Source: an uncultured Lachnospiraceae bacterium (GTDB lineage: Bacteria; Bacillota; Clostridia; Lachnospirales; Lachnospiraceae). Taken from it: a stretch of DNA of 64,000 nt. Both the position numbers and the translations under genes were made by a program. The DNA lies in assembly GCA_910588655.1 (NCBI GenBank), contig CAJUPJ010000017.1, positions 1-64,000 on the forward strand, given 5' to 3'. This document shows, in pieces, positions 18,125 to 28,451 of this stretch; position 1 is the stretch's first letter, and each line of letters opens with the position of its first letter. The notes below the pieces were generated by a model. That model ran no database searches, was not told where the DNA came from, and saw only the letters and a program-made list of their open reading frames with translations.

Positions 18125-18292
18125 TAATTTTCTCCTTTCAACGCAACTTACTACTCTATTTTTTCCAAAGTTAAACTAAATTAAACATACACTTTAACAT
18201 TATATACCATTTATTGCAAATTTAAAAGTGGATTTTTTATAAATTTCCGTACAGGCATTGCAGCGCCTGTTATTTTTATTATAATACACCTT

Positions 18293-18321
18293 TTGACTAA
18301 AACGCCAGCTTGTTTTATAAT
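18293..18321 (+). promoter_or_regulatory. Sigma-A promoter for the 18.4 kb membrane protein
   Basis: TTGACT (18293-18298) and TATAAT (18316-18321) are spaced by 17 bases, a near-consensus promoter 47 bases ahead of the start codon. Confidence 0.75.
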
Positions 18322-18367
18322 ATAATTTGTACAAAACCACAAAACATGCCAGACTGGAGGCGTTTAT

Positions 18368-18832
18368 ATGCAAAATTCCAAAAAGCTGAATAAAGAAATA
18401 TCTCTTATAAGCAGGTATGCAGGCTTAAAATGTTCTAAATACATCCTGCTTATGCTGCTTGCAATTATATATTTTCCAATGCGTACAACACCAACATATA
18501 TTTTCCTGGCAGCAGTTTTTGCCCCTCTTTTCCTCGGGCTTGCTGCAAGTATCTCACAAAACCAGCAGGACACAGAGGAATTTGTCCTTCCATATACAGC
18601 TGGAAAATACAATTTTACAATGACAAAATATAAAAACGAAAAATACGGCTACCTGCTGAACTGCTTCCTGCTTCTTTTATGGCAGGCTGATATAAACCTC
18701 CATAACCTTTATACAATGCCTCTTAAAACTGTTCCTGCATTTATAATTATTGTGTACACTTTAGTACGTATAATTACTGGAATTTTTATTAAATACAAAA
18801 TAAAATACGATTTTACAAACCTTAACCTGTAA
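18368..18832 (+). CDS. Unknown small integral membrane protein
   Basis: A 154-residue protein of no recognised family. It has a polar N-terminus, two hydrophobic segments (about 25-40 and 44-61), a charged central part, and two more hydrophobic segments (about 96-110 and 122-141). It has a near-consensus promoter, a GGAGG ribosome site 7 bases before ATG and a terminator after it, so it is a real single-gene unit divergent from mbl. Confidence 0.7.
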   Translation: MQNSKKLNKEISLISRYAGLKCSKYILLMLLAIIYFPMRTTPTYIFLAAVFAPLFLGLAASISQNQQDTEEFVLPYTAGKYNFTMTKYKNEKYGYLLNCFLLLLWQADINLHNLYTMPLKTVPAFIIIVYTLVRIITGIFIKYKIKYDFTNLNL

Positions 18833-18856
18833 AAACCGCACCATCCCAGACAACCT

Positions 18857-18904
18857 AAAAGATGGCAAGATAAATACTCTAATTACTTATCTTACCATCT
18901 TTTT
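18857..18904. terminator. Bidirectional terminator
   Basis: AAAAGATGGCAAGATAA pairs with TTATCTTACCATCTTTT (one mismatch). The A-rich and T-rich flanks allow use on both strands. It lies between the small membrane protein and the convergent Ser/Gly-rich gene. Confidence 0.85.
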
Positions 18905-18965
18905 ATGTCATATTTATATATTATATATTACTTTTATATTACTTTTTAATTAAGAATTACCTGTT

Positions 18966-19586
18966 TCAGATATTCCCTGCTGTCCCCAGCCCGTTTTCAA
19001 TATTACTTATGTAACCATCAAAATCAAATTCTTCAAAAGGATTTGACGGCGTAACCATACCTATCATACCTGCTGCTCCGGAAACGCCTGACGCCTGTGT
19101 CTGCGTTGTACCAGAAGACAAGTTCTTATTCAATGCCTGTGCTGTTAATGAAGATTTATCCATAAAATACTGGTAAATCTCCTGTACAGTTTTATATGAA
19201 TTTGTTGCGGACTCGCCTGCTTCTTCTGCTTCTTCAAGTGCTTCTGAAAGCTTCTGTGCCATATTGCCTGCCTCGCTTGTTTCTGCATTAAGGTAAAGCT
19301 TTAAAATAGATGAAAAGCTTGACACCATGCCAAGAGAACCAAGACCGTCACTGCCAGAAATCCCCAGGGATGAACCAAGAAGTGATGAAAGCCCTGATAA
19401 AGAACCTGCCTGGCTAACCACACCCATAAGCCCAGATAGTCCAAGCCCGTCACCGGAGTCCTGTGTACTATTGCCTGCCAGTGCCTTAAACATAGTGCTT
19501 GCTGAATTATTATTTATTAAATACTGGTAATATAAATCTTTTTCACTAAGGGACGATAATGCACCTATAGCTGATAAATCTGCCAT
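18966..19586 (-). CDS. Unknown Ser/Gly/Leu-rich protein
   Basis: A 206-residue protein without cysteine and of low complexity (LSGLSSLLGSSLGISGSDGL and similar, about residues 50-90). A helical acidic stretch follows (AQKLSEALEEAEEAGE). No signal peptide or membrane segment is evident, and I recognise no family. The ATG at 19586 follows GGAGG with 7 bases, so the 21-codon upstream extension is rejected. Composition resembles exported flagellar-type accessory proteins, but that is only an impression. Confidence 0.65.
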   Translation of the reverse strand: MADLSAIGALSSLSEKDLYYQYLINNNSASTMFKALAGNSTQDSGDGLGLSGLMGVVSQAGSLSGLSSLLGSSLGISGSDGLGSLGMVSSFSSILKLYLNAETSEAGNMAQKLSEALEEAEEAGESATNSYKTVQEIYQYFMDKSSLTAQALNKNLSSGTTQTQASGVSGAAGMIGMVTPSNPFEEFDFDGYISNIENGLGTAGNI

Positions 19587-19712
19587 ATATCCACCTCCAT
19601 TAAAACCAATTAATAAATGTATATTAACACAAAATATAATAAAATCCAAGACAATTTAGTTACATAATGCTATAATGTTTAAAAACAGCAAAAAGGCAGG
19701 TGTAAATTATAT

Positions 19713-20588
19713 ATGGGCAAAACCAGCCAGCAAAAAGAATTAATATTTAATATAAACAAACCGCTTATTTTTAACTGGGCAGGTGAATTTAAAGCCCCTT
19801 CTGCCAACTGGCAGCATCTGTCACGTACCCTTTATGATTATGAGCTTATGTTTGTAACTAATGGAACTCTTTATATAAAAGCAGATGATACAGAATATGA
19901 AATTCCGGAAGGCAGTTATATTATCCTGCCGCCACTTATACTGCAGCAAGGCTATAAACCATCATGCTGCACTTTTTACTGGCTTCATTTTGCCCAGAAT
20001 GAGGGGGAAGTCATGTTTTATGATGCAAGCTGCGCAAGCAAAGAATACCGGGTATGTGCCAATGGGCAGCTCCGTACAGAATACCTCCTGCTTCCAATGT
20101 CTGGAACTGTCCCGTCACCTGAGCGGCTGGCTTTAATGTTTAAACAGCTTCTGGATTTTGAAAAATGCTACCAGAATAAAAGTTATAACGATTTTTATTT
20201 AACATCAATTCTTCTGGAACTTAAAAGCCAGCTTCTTGAAACTTGTAACCAGACACCAGCACCTGAAATACATAACCGGCTTTGTAATAATATAAAAGAA
20301 TATATAAACTGGCATATCTGCGAGCCTGTTACAGTTGCAGAAATTGCCAGTTACTATGGCTACAATCCACGTTACCTTTCTGCACTTTTTAAAAGCTGTA
20401 CAGGAATTTCCATTAAAGATTATATTATAAATGCCAAAACTGTACAGGCAAAAAAACTGCTTGAAGAAACCAGCAGTACAATATCCCAGATTGCTTACAG
20501 CATGGGCTTCCAGGATAACCACAACTTTTCAAAATATTTTAAAAAGGCAACAGGTATGACGCCCTCAGAATACAGAAGCCTTATTTAG
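19713..20588 (+). CDS. AraC-family transcriptional regulator
   Basis: The 291-residue protein has an N-terminal cupin-like sensing half (EIPEGSYIILPP, HFAQNEGE) and a C-terminal double helix-turn-helix (about 190-291) with VAEIASYYGYNPRYLSALFKS and AYSMGFQDNHNFSKYFKKATG. Such proteins usually sense a sugar and activate a nearby operon. No transporter or hydrolase is adjacent; the nearest carbohydrate gene is the GH42 enzyme at 24.4 kb. Its stop codon overlaps the stop of the convergent gene. Confidence 0.9.
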   Translation: MGKTSQQKELIFNINKPLIFNWAGEFKAPSANWQHLSRTLYDYELMFVTNGTLYIKADDTEYEIPEGSYIILPPLILQQGYKPSCCTFYWLHFAQNEGEVMFYDASCASKEYRVCANGQLRTEYLLLPMSGTVPSPERLALMFKQLLDFEKCYQNKSYNDFYLTSILLELKSQLLETCNQTPAPEIHNRLCNNIKEYINWHICEPVTVAEIASYYGYNPRYLSALFKSCTGISIKDYIINAKTVQAKKLLEETSSTISQIAYSMGFQDNHNFSKYFKKATGMTPSEYRSLI

Positions 20589-21288
20589 CTGCCTGGCTTG
20601 AACAAAAGATAAATCTTCTCTTTGTTATCTTCTGAATTAACAAATGCTAATGACGAATAATCCATGTTGTCATTTTTTAATAAAGCAAGAAACATTTTAT
20701 GTTTATTGTCATTATAAACATTGCTTATACTAATATATTTTTTAGTTTCTATTTGTTTCTGGCTTCCTTTTTCTTCTTCCCATAAATCTATTTTGTCCAG
20801 AGCAAAAGCAGCTTTTTCATAAGATTGTTCTATAACATCATAAATAAACTTCCTTTTATCTACACTGTCAATATAAATACTGTTTCCATCAGAAGAAACA
20901 CAGACAAATGTAGCATTGCTGCCTTGAAGGCCTCCAAGCCCGTTCTGTTTAAAATCAAAATATCCATCAAGTTTTCCAGATACCAGGTTAAATATATAAA
21001 TCCCATTATCATCGTAAACAATTACTTTCTTTTCATCAGCAAAGCCAAGCCTTGGCATATCTGCACCAAAATTACTTTTTGAAACTTCTTTTAATTTCCT
21101 GTCTAAATCAGGATTGCTAGAAGGCAGCACAGAACTTTCCGCTATATTTTTTTAGAATTATTGCTATTTTTATTATTATTTTGTATATATTTATATAAAA
21201 TAAAACAGCCCGTTAATGCCAGAACAGACAAAACTGTTACAACAAAAAACCATATTTTTTTATTACTCTGGCTTTCATTCCCTGCCAT
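20585..21288 (-). pseudogene. Membrane-anchored protein split by a frameshift in an A7 tract
   Basis: An ATG at 21288 (AGGGG ribosome site) opens a frame with a short polar N-terminus, one membrane segment (WFFVVTVLSVLALTGCFIL) and an Asn/Lys-rich linker. It ends at a TAG right after seven A residues (T7 at 21147-21153 on the plus strand). The next frame continues for 181 codons, to 20585, as an extracytoplasmic domain with beta-propeller-like strands. One extra A would join them into 234 residues. It may be a sequencing error, a phase-variable or slippage site, or a recent loss. I recognise no family. Both parts are otherwise intact. Confidence 0.75.
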
Positions 21289-21325
21289 ATTATACCCCTA
21301 TGTTTTAAAATTATATTACCCAGCC

Positions 21326-23065
21326 CTATCTGCAATCCAGTATTTTAAATTGTATATTTCCATACATCCCGTTTATATCAGGAACATATAATATATCTAA
21401 CTCTTGCCCACAAATCCCGTTTTTCATAGACTGCCATACATCATTTCCATACCGGCTGCATACTGCACTTCCTGTACATCTTTCTGCATTAAAATCAACT
21501 GCATCAAATACCTTCCCTTCATCTTCAAGCTTAATCCTTGCAATCTGGTTTTCCTTTCCACACATATGGACAGATTTTATAATAACACCACGCTTTGCAA
21601 AAACAGCCCTGCTATTGGCTTCCCCAAATGGTTCAAGCCACTTAAGCTGTGTGACCAGTTCCTGGCTTACATCTTCAAGTTTTACTTCTTTATCAAATAC
21701 AACTTTTTCTATAAGTTCATCTGGCAACAATGTACACTGGCTGTTTAAAGTGCTGCGGAATTTATCCAGGTTTTCTTCTGGAAGTGAAAATCCTGCTGCC
21801 ATTGCATGTCCTCCAAATTCAGTTAAAAGTTCCTGGCATTTCATTAATTCCGACTGCATATGGTAGCCCGGCACAGAACGTCCTGACCCCTTTAGCCCCC
21901 GTTCAGCTTTTGTAAGTATATATACAGGACGGTAATACTTTTCACGCACCCTGCCTGCCACAATTCCTGCTACACTCTCATGGCAGTTTTCAAGATAGAT
22001 AACAAGCACTGGTTCTTTTTGTATATCAAAACTTCCAACCTGCCGGTCTGCTTCTATTTCAGCCCTTGCTGTCATATCCTTTCTTTCATCATTATAATTA
22101 ACAAGTTCCTGCGCACGGGTTATGGCATCCTCTTCATTATCTGCAAGCAGAAGTTCCATTCCCTTAGCAGCATCTGAAAGCCTGCCTGCTGCATTAATAC
22201 ATGGCCCTATCCTGAAACCAAGGTCTCCCGCATAAATATCCCTGTCAAGCTGTAATTCATTTAAAAGTGCATTAATTCCTTTATTCTTTAAAATGCTTCT
22301 GTCTGAAAGCAGTTTTAGCCCATTACTAACAATAATCCTGTTTTCATCTGACAGCGGCACAACGTCACATACTGTAGCTATTGCCACAAACGGAAGCAGT
22401 TCTTCAATATAGCTTTTATTATTTTCCTGTTCAAATATATAGCTTAAAACCTTATATGCCACTCCTGCCCCGCACAACTGCGGAAATGGATAATTACAAT
22501 CTGGCTGCTTTGGGTTTACAACTGCATCTGCTACAGGAATAACAGGAATACCATCTTCTGATGGTACTTCGTGGTGGTCTGTAAGAATATATGTAATGCC
22601 AAGCTCCTTTGCCCTGAGTGCTGCATCTGTTGCCGAAATACCATTATCACACGTAATTATAGTACCAGCCCCGTCAGAATACGCTTCATCAACCATATAA
22701 CTGCGTATGCCATATCCATCTTTTACACGGTGTGGAATTCTGTAATCTGCATTGCCTCCCAGCATAGAAATTCCCTTAACTAATATATATGTAGACATTA
22801 TCCCGTCAACATCATAATCCCCTATTACTCTGGTTTTAATGCCTTTTGTTATAGAATTCTTTAACAAATACGCAGCTTGTACCAGGTTTTTCATAAGTTC
22901 TGGTTTATACATAAGTTCTAAATCTGGAAAAAGATACTTGTCCATTGCTTCCCATGTATACAGCCCTCTTTTAACAAGAACTTCTGCAAATATTTCTGTT
23001 ACATTATAACGTGATGCAATCTTAGCAAGGTCAGCATTGCATCTTTTACTTACCCATCGTTTCAA
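21326..23065 (-). CDS. recJ: Single-stranded-DNA exonuclease RecJ
   Basis: RecJ degrades single-stranded DNA 5' to 3' in recombination and repair. The 579-residue protein has the DHH-domain motifs VIGDYDVDGI, ITCDNG and TDHHEVP, the DHHA1 motif GGHAMAAGFS, and a C-terminal OB-like region. The start is TTG with AGAGG 8 bases upstream. It transcribes away from the CobD-like gene, across a 224-base intergenic region. Confidence 0.94.
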   Translation of the reverse strand: MKRWVSKRCNADLAKIASRYNVTEIFAEVLVKRGLYTWEAMDKYLFPDLELMYKPELMKNLVQAAYLLKNSITKGIKTRVIGDYDVDGIMSTYILVKGISMLGGNADYRIPHRVKDGYGIRSYMVDEAYSDGAGTIITCDNGISATDAALRAKELGITYILTDHHEVPSEDGIPVIPVADAVVNPKQPDCNYPFPQLCGAGVAYKVLSYIFEQENNKSYIEELLPFVAIATVCDVVPLSDENRIIVSNGLKLLSDRSILKNKGINALLNELQLDRDIYAGDLGFRIGPCINAAGRLSDAAKGMELLLADNEEDAITRAQELVNYNDERKDMTARAEIEADRQVGSFDIQKEPVLVIYLENCHESVAGIVAGRVREKYYRPVYILTKAERGLKGSGRSVPGYHMQSELMKCQELLTEFGGHAMAAGFSLPEENLDKFRSTLNSQCTLLPDELIEKVVFDKEVKLEDVSQELVTQLKWLEPFGEANSRAVFAKRGVIIKSVHMCGKENQIARIKLEDEGKVFDAVDFNAERCTGSAVCSRYGNDVWQSMKNGICGQELDILYVPDINGMYGNIQFKILDCR

Positions 23066-23289
23066 AACACTTTCCTCTCCTTTGTTTATTTCAGTTTATA
23101 TTATAGCATATTAATACTTTGTTTCAATACATTTTGCATCTTTCCGGTTATCCTTTTAACTAAAAATTATCCTATCCTTGACATCATACCCAAAGATATC
23201 TATACTGTTTTATGAATTTGGATAATTTTGTTTTCTGTATATTTATATTTATATATTGGAATTTTATTAATTGAAAGGACTGGTTTATT

Positions 23290-24390
23290 TTGTTAGAACA
23301 TAAAGAACATTTTCATGGAAGTGACCTTGAAAAAATTGAAGTTGTATATGGCATTAAAAAAGAAGATATTACAAGTTTTTCTGCTAATGTAAACCCACTT
23401 GGGATTTCGTATAAACTAAGGGAAGAACTCTCCTCACATATTGATGCAATTACTACTTATCCCGACAGGGACTATACATCCCTGCGCAAATGTATTGCAG
23501 AATATGTACACACAGATTACAGGAATATCCTTACAGGCAATGGCTCGACTGAGCTTATTTCACTTGTTATACAGATTTTAAAACCTTCTAAAGCTTTAAT
23601 TGCAGGTCCTACGTATTCCGAATATGAACATGAAATTTCACTTTATAACGGACATTCACATTATTTCCGTTTACAGGAATATGATAACTTTAACTTAAAT
23701 CTTGATGCACTTTCCCAGGCATTAACTTCTAAAATAGATTTATTTGTAATATGTAACCCAAATAATCCTACATCTTCACAAATTGACAGGACTGTTATGC
23801 GTAAAATACTTGATATTTGTAAGGAAAAAGGTATTTTTGTAATGGTTGATGAAACATATGTTGAATTTTCAGATGAATATGAAAACATTACTTCCATACC
23901 ACTGGCTGAATACTACAATAATATAATTATACTGCGCGGGATTTCCAAATTTTTTGCTGCCCCAGGGCTGCGCCTTGGATATGCTGTCTGCGGAAACCAC
24001 CAGCTTCTTAAAGAAATGGACAGCCGCAAAAACCCGTGGACTATTAACTCACTTGCTGCCATTGCTGGTGAAATAATGTTTAATGATGAAGAATATATAA
24101 AGAAAACTAATGAGCTTGTTTCCTCAGAACGCAAACGCATATGCGGGATTTTAGAAAAAGTTCCAGAAATAAAATACTACAAACCAAATGCAAATTTTAT
24201 ACTGCTCCAGATATTAAAAGATAATATTACATCAGGGGATTTATTTGAGGCTGCAATAAAAAAGGGATTAATGATAAGGGACTGTTCAACATTCCCATTT
24301 CTTGATAATAAATTTATAAGGTTCTGCTTTATGAAACCAGAAGAAAATGATAAACTTCTTAAAGTTATTATAGATACTCTTCAAAAATAA
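23290..24390 (+). CDS. PLP-dependent aminotransferase, CobD/HisC-like
   Basis: The 366-residue fold-type I PLP enzyme has FSANVNPLGIS at its N-terminus, CNPNNPTS, VDETYVEF and the lysine in GISKFFAAPGLRLGY that would bind PLP. The opening (HGSDLEKIEVVYGI...FSANVNPLG) resembles threonine-phosphate decarboxylase CobD, which makes aminopropanol phosphate for cobalamin, but histidinol-phosphate aminotransferase is close. It is isolated from the cbi genes 17 kb away. The start is TTG with GAAAGGA upstream. Confidence 0.8.
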   Translation: MLEHKEHFHGSDLEKIEVVYGIKKEDITSFSANVNPLGISYKLREELSSHIDAITTYPDRDYTSLRKCIAEYVHTDYRNILTGNGSTELISLVIQILKPSKALIAGPTYSEYEHEISLYNGHSHYFRLQEYDNFNLNLDALSQALTSKIDLFVICNPNNPTSSQIDRTVMRKILDICKEKGIFVMVDETYVEFSDEYENITSIPLAEYYNNIIILRGISKFFAAPGLRLGYAVCGNHQLLKEMDSRKNPWTINSLAAIAGEIMFNDEEYIKKTNELVSSERKRICGILEKVPEIKYYKPNANFILLQILKDNITSGDLFEAAIKKGLMIRDCSTFPFLDNKFIRFCFMKPEENDKLLKVIIDTLQK

Positions 24391-24394
24391 ATTT

Positions 24395-24424
24395 AAAAGG
24401 GGAACTCTTATTATGTTCCCCTTT
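24395..24424. terminator. Bidirectional terminator
   Basis: AAAAGGGGAAC pairs with GTTCCCCTTT around a 9-base loop, flanked by A and T tracts. It serves the CobD-like gene and overlaps the last codons of the convergent GH42 gene. Confidence 0.85.
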
Positions 24425-26411
24425 CTATTTCCACAATTTCCATTCCAAATGCTTCTATTTCCATATCTTTTCCATCTATAAATATTTCTTTTCTGCTTGT
24501 AGTATTGTTAAATATAAACTTCCACATCTTCCTGCCATCAGTGCTGTACCTGTATGTTATTTCAATACCTGGTGGAAGTCCGTCTATATACTGTATACCT
24601 GCCTTACCTGCTATTACTTTTGCAAGTGAAATATATGACTGCCTGTCCATTACTGTTCCTAAATAGTATACATCACCTTTTCCATAACAGTTATGGGTCA
24701 CAGCCGCAGTCCCTTTATAAAATTTCCCTCCATATACTGCAAGAGGGACTGCGCTTGTGCATTCCAGCAAGTCACACCACTGTGTACAATAAGGTTCTTC
24801 ACCATCCTGTTTATTATACTTCTGTTTCCATTCTTTATTAACAATATCAAGTTTTAATTTACTGTTCCCGACAGGGTCATATTCTGCCACATGTACCCCT
24901 GCCAGTTCTGAATATACTGTTGGAAGCTGCTGCATTACACATTTATTATATTCATCTTTAACACTTGTACGGTTAGTAATTATAACAACAGCACCATTTC
25001 TGGCTGCTTTATACAGGTTTTCTTCTACTTTATGGTTTGTTATAAATAATGTCGGGGCAGCTATTATTTTATATGCGGATAAATCTTCCTTTTCACTAAT
25101 TATATCCACTCCAAGCCCTATTGAAGCAAATGCATCATGTAATGACTTTAACTGACCAAAGTAATGCAGTCCTTCTGTTTGTGGCTGCAGTTTCAGTGCA
25201 TATTCATGTTCAGCTGAATATAACAATGCTACGCTGTTTTTAGCCTGGCTGCCTGTTACACTGCTATACTTTACAATATCAGCACAAAGCTGCTTAAACT
25301 CTTTAAAACGTCTTCCTGGCACATTACTATGGTCTATAATTCCATGCCAGAACATTTCTGCACCTGATACAGCACTCCTCCACCTGAAATGCAATACCGC
25401 ATCTGCACCATGTGCAACAGCCTGCATTGCATATCCCCTAAGCATACCAGGTTCTGGTGTCTGTGACATAGGAGACCATCCACCCGTTGCCCCGCTTAAC
25501 TGTTCCATTATCCAGAAATTTTTCTTTTTTATTCCTCTCATTAAATCCAGATGGAATGAATGGGAATATAAAGTTTCATTATCTTCTGGAAGTTTCAAGG
25601 CAGGATAATTATCATATGATACAAAATCAAGTTTCTTGAATAATTTATAAAAATCTGGCATATTTTCACATAACCAGCAGTTAGTTGTAACCAGGGCGTT
25701 TTTATCAATAGATTTAACCAGGCTGTACTGGAATTCTACATAATCTGCTGTGCTGTCAGATGCAAACCTGTTAAAGTCCAGCGTATGCGACGGGTTGAGC
25801 CATTGCTGGTGCTCACCATAAGGAGGCTTTACCTGGCTGAAAGAAGAAAACTCTCCGCTCCACACATTATTGCCATATGCTTTGTTTAGATTTTCTATTG
25901 TTCCATATTTTCCAATTATCCATTGGCGGAATTGGTCTTCACAGACAGGACAAAAACAATGGTTTGCTTCAAGTTCATTATCAATCTGGTATCCAGTTAC
26001 ATACTTGTTGTCCTTGTAGCGCTCCACCATTTTTATAATAATTTTTTCTGCCAGTTTGCGGTAAACAGAGCTGTTAAGGCATCTGTGCCCACGTATGCCT
26101 GTTGGTATGCGGTTTTTATTCCTGTCCACTTGTATTACTTCAGGATATTTTTCAAAAAGCCATTGTGGCGGGGTAGAAGTTGGTGTACATAAAAACACTT
26201 CAATACCTGCTTCTGCAAAAAGGCTTATTATTTCATCAAGCCATCCAAAGGAATATACACCCTCTGATAGTTCAAGCCTGCCCCATGCAAACTCTGCCAT
26301 GCGCACAATATTTACGCCTGCTTCTTTCATAAGTTTTACATCATTTTTCCATAAACCTTTATCCCAGTGTTCTGGATAATAGTCAACACCAATTTTCAGC
26401 CTGTCCGCCAT
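24411..26411 (-). CDS. GH42 beta-galactosidase
   Basis: The 666-residue enzyme hydrolyses beta-galactosides, probably short plant-derived or galacto-oligosaccharides imported into the cytoplasm, since there is no signal peptide. The barrel starts with IGVDYYPEHWDKGLW. The acid/base Glu is in YQIDNELEANH and the likely nucleophile in FWIMEQLSGATGGW. Cysteines (CFCPVC) suggest a structural zinc site. The trimerisation and C-terminal domains are present. ATG at 26411 follows GGAGGGG; a TTG four codons upstream overlaps that site. Confidence 0.93.
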   Translation of the reverse strand: MADRLKIGVDYYPEHWDKGLWKNDVKLMKEAGVNIVRMAEFAWGRLELSEGVYSFGWLDEIISLFAEAGIEVFLCTPTSTPPQWLFEKYPEVIQVDRNKNRIPTGIRGHRCLNSSVYRKLAEKIIIKMVERYKDNKYVTGYQIDNELEANHCFCPVCEDQFRQWIIGKYGTIENLNKAYGNNVWSGEFSSFSQVKPPYGEHQQWLNPSHTLDFNRFASDSTADYVEFQYSLVKSIDKNALVTTNCWLCENMPDFYKLFKKLDFVSYDNYPALKLPEDNETLYSHSFHLDLMRGIKKKNFWIMEQLSGATGGWSPMSQTPEPGMLRGYAMQAVAHGADAVLHFRWRSAVSGAEMFWHGIIDHSNVPGRRFKEFKQLCADIVKYSSVTGSQAKNSVALLYSAEHEYALKLQPQTEGLHYFGQLKSLHDAFASIGLGVDIISEKEDLSAYKIIAAPTLFITNHKVEENLYKAARNGAVVIITNRTSVKDEYNKCVMQQLPTVYSELAGVHVAEYDPVGNSKLKLDIVNKEWKQKYNKQDGEEPYCTQWCDLLECTSAVPLAVYGGKFYKGTAAVTHNCYGKGDVYYLGTVMDRQSYISLAKVIAGKAGIQYIDGLPPGIEITYRYSTDGRKMWKFIFNNTTSRKEIFIDGKDMEIEAFGMEIVEIERGT

Positions 26412-26449
26412 AATCCCCTCCAAATACAGATACCATATCCAAGAACATT

Positions 26450-28432
26450 TTATCTGTCCACAATACTTTTCTTTATTTCAATAATCTGGTCACGTAATTG
26501 TGCTGCAAGCTCAAAGTTTAATTCTGCTGCTGCAACATTCATCTTCTTAGAAAGTTTTGCTGCAAGTTTTTCCAGTTCCTTTATACTCATTGACTCAATA
26601 TCTTTCTTAATTTCATCTGTGGAACTTTCCACCTTTTTAGATATACTTATAATATCACGTACTGCCTTTTTAATAGTCTGTGGTGTTATTCCATGTTCAT
26701 CATTATACTGTTGCTGTATTGCACGCCTTCTTTCTGTTTCATTTATAGCATAGCGCATTGAGTCTGTAATCTTATCAGCATACATAATTACACGGCCTTC
26801 TGAATTACGCGCGGCACGCCCTATAATCTGTACAAGTGATATTTCTGAACGCAGAAATCCTTCTTTATCTGCATCCAGAATGGCAACCAGTGCAATTTCA
26901 GGAATATCCAGCCCTTCTCTTAAAAGGTTAATCCCGACTAGGACATCAAACACATCCATGCGCATATCCCTTATAATCTCTGAACGCTCAAGTGTATCTA
27001 TATCTGAATGAAGATATTTAACCCTTACACCAACTTCCTTAAGATAATCTGTTAAATCCTCTGCCATACGTTTTGTAAGGGTATTTACCATGACCTTATT
27101 GCCATCACCAACGGTTTTCCTTATTTCAGCCAGCAAATCATCAATCTGCCCTTCAACTGGCCTTACAAATATTTCTGGGTCTAAAAGCCCTGTCGGCCTT
27201 ATAATCTGCTCCACCCTCGCAAGTTCATGTTCCTTCTCATAGACATTAGGGGTTGCAGATACAAACAGCATCTGGTTGATATGCTCCTCAAATTCTCCAA
27301 AGTTTAATGGTCTGTTATCAAGTGCAGACGGAAGCCTGAAACCATAATCCACAAGCGTTGTTTTCCTTGACCTGTCACCTGCAAACATTCCTCTTACCTG
27401 TGGTATTGTAATATGCGACTCATCAACTATAATCAGGAAATCATCTGGGAAATAATCCATAAGTGTATGTGGGGTTTCCCCTTCTTTTAAACCTGCCAGA
27501 TGCCTTGAATAATTTTCTATTCCTGAACAGAAACCTGTTTCCCTCATCATTTCTATATCAAAATTAGTTCTTTCTGCAATTCTTTGTGCCTCTAACAGCT
27601 TGTCTGAACTTTTAAAGAAACGCACCCTTTCTTCGAGTTCTGTCTCAATTTCATGTATTGCCCTTTCCATGGCTTCATGGTCTACCACATAGTGTGATGC
27701 AGGAAATACAACCATATGCCCAAGCTCTGCCTTAACCTCTCCTGTAAGCACATCTATTTCTGTAATCCTCTCAACTTCATCACCAAAGAACTCAACCCTT
27801 AATGCCTTATCAGACTCTGAAACAGGAAATATCTCCAATACATCCCCATGAGCCCGGAAAGTACCACGCTGGAAATCCATTTCATTCCGGTCATACTGTA
27901 TATCAACAAGCCTGCGCATAACCTCATCCCTGTCCTTTACCATCCCTGGTCTTAATGAAACAGTCATATTCTGGTAATCAACAGGGCTTCCAAGCCCATA
28001 TATGCATGAAACACTTGCAACTATTATTACATCATTTCTTTCTGTAAGGGCGGCTGTAGCGGAATGTCTTAGTTTATCTATCTCATCATTAATAGATGAG
28101 TCTTTTTCTATATAGGTGTCAGAAGAAGGAACATATGCTTCCGGCTGGTAATAATCATAATAGGAAACAAAGTATTCAACGGCATTATCCGGAAAAAATT
28201 CTTTAAATTCACCATATAATTGAGCCGCTAACGTTTTATTATGTGCTATAACAAGCGTTGGTTTGTTTAATTGCTGGATGACATTCGCCATAGTGAAAGT
28301 TTTACCGGAGCCTGTGACACCAAGAAGTGTCTGGAACTGGTTGCCTTCTTTAAACCCTTTTACTAATTCTTCGATTGCATGGGGCTGGTCACCAGTTGGA
28401 ACATATTGTGATACTAGTTCAAAATGGTCCAT
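26450..28432 (-). CDS. uvrB: Excinuclease ABC subunit B
   Basis: UvrB is the damage-verifying helicase-like subunit of nucleotide-excision repair. The 660-residue protein has Walker A GVTGSGKTFT near residue 40, the beta-hairpin region (YYDYYQPEAYVP), helicase motifs (VDESHITIPQ, IGRAARN) and the C-terminal UVR segment (AAAELNFELAAQLRDQI). AAGGAGG precedes the ATG. uvrA is not in the window. Confidence 0.97.
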   Translation of the reverse strand: MDHFELVSQYVPTGDQPHAIEELVKGFKEGNQFQTLLGVTGSGKTFTMANVIQQLNKPTLVIAHNKTLAAQLYGEFKEFFPDNAVEYFVSYYDYYQPEAYVPSSDTYIEKDSSINDEIDKLRHSATAALTERNDVIIVASVSCIYGLGSPVDYQNMTVSLRPGMVKDRDEVMRRLVDIQYDRNEMDFQRGTFRAHGDVLEIFPVSESDKALRVEFFGDEVERITEIDVLTGEVKAELGHMVVFPASHYVVDHEAMERAIHEIETELEERVRFFKSSDKLLEAQRIAERTNFDIEMMRETGFCSGIENYSRHLAGLKEGETPHTLMDYFPDDFLIIVDESHITIPQVRGMFAGDRSRKTTLVDYGFRLPSALDNRPLNFGEFEEHINQMLFVSATPNVYEKEHELARVEQIIRPTGLLDPEIFVRPVEGQIDDLLAEIRKTVGDGNKVMVNTLTKRMAEDLTDYLKEVGVRVKYLHSDIDTLERSEIIRDMRMDVFDVLVGINLLREGLDIPEIALVAILDADKEGFLRSEISLVQIIGRAARNSEGRVIMYADKITDSMRYAINETERRRAIQQQYNDEHGITPQTIKKAVRDIISISKKVESSTDEIKKDIESMSIKELEKLAAKLSKKMNVAAAELNFELAAQLRDQIIEIKKSIVDR

Positions 28433-28451
28433 AAAGTTTCCTCCTTATAAA

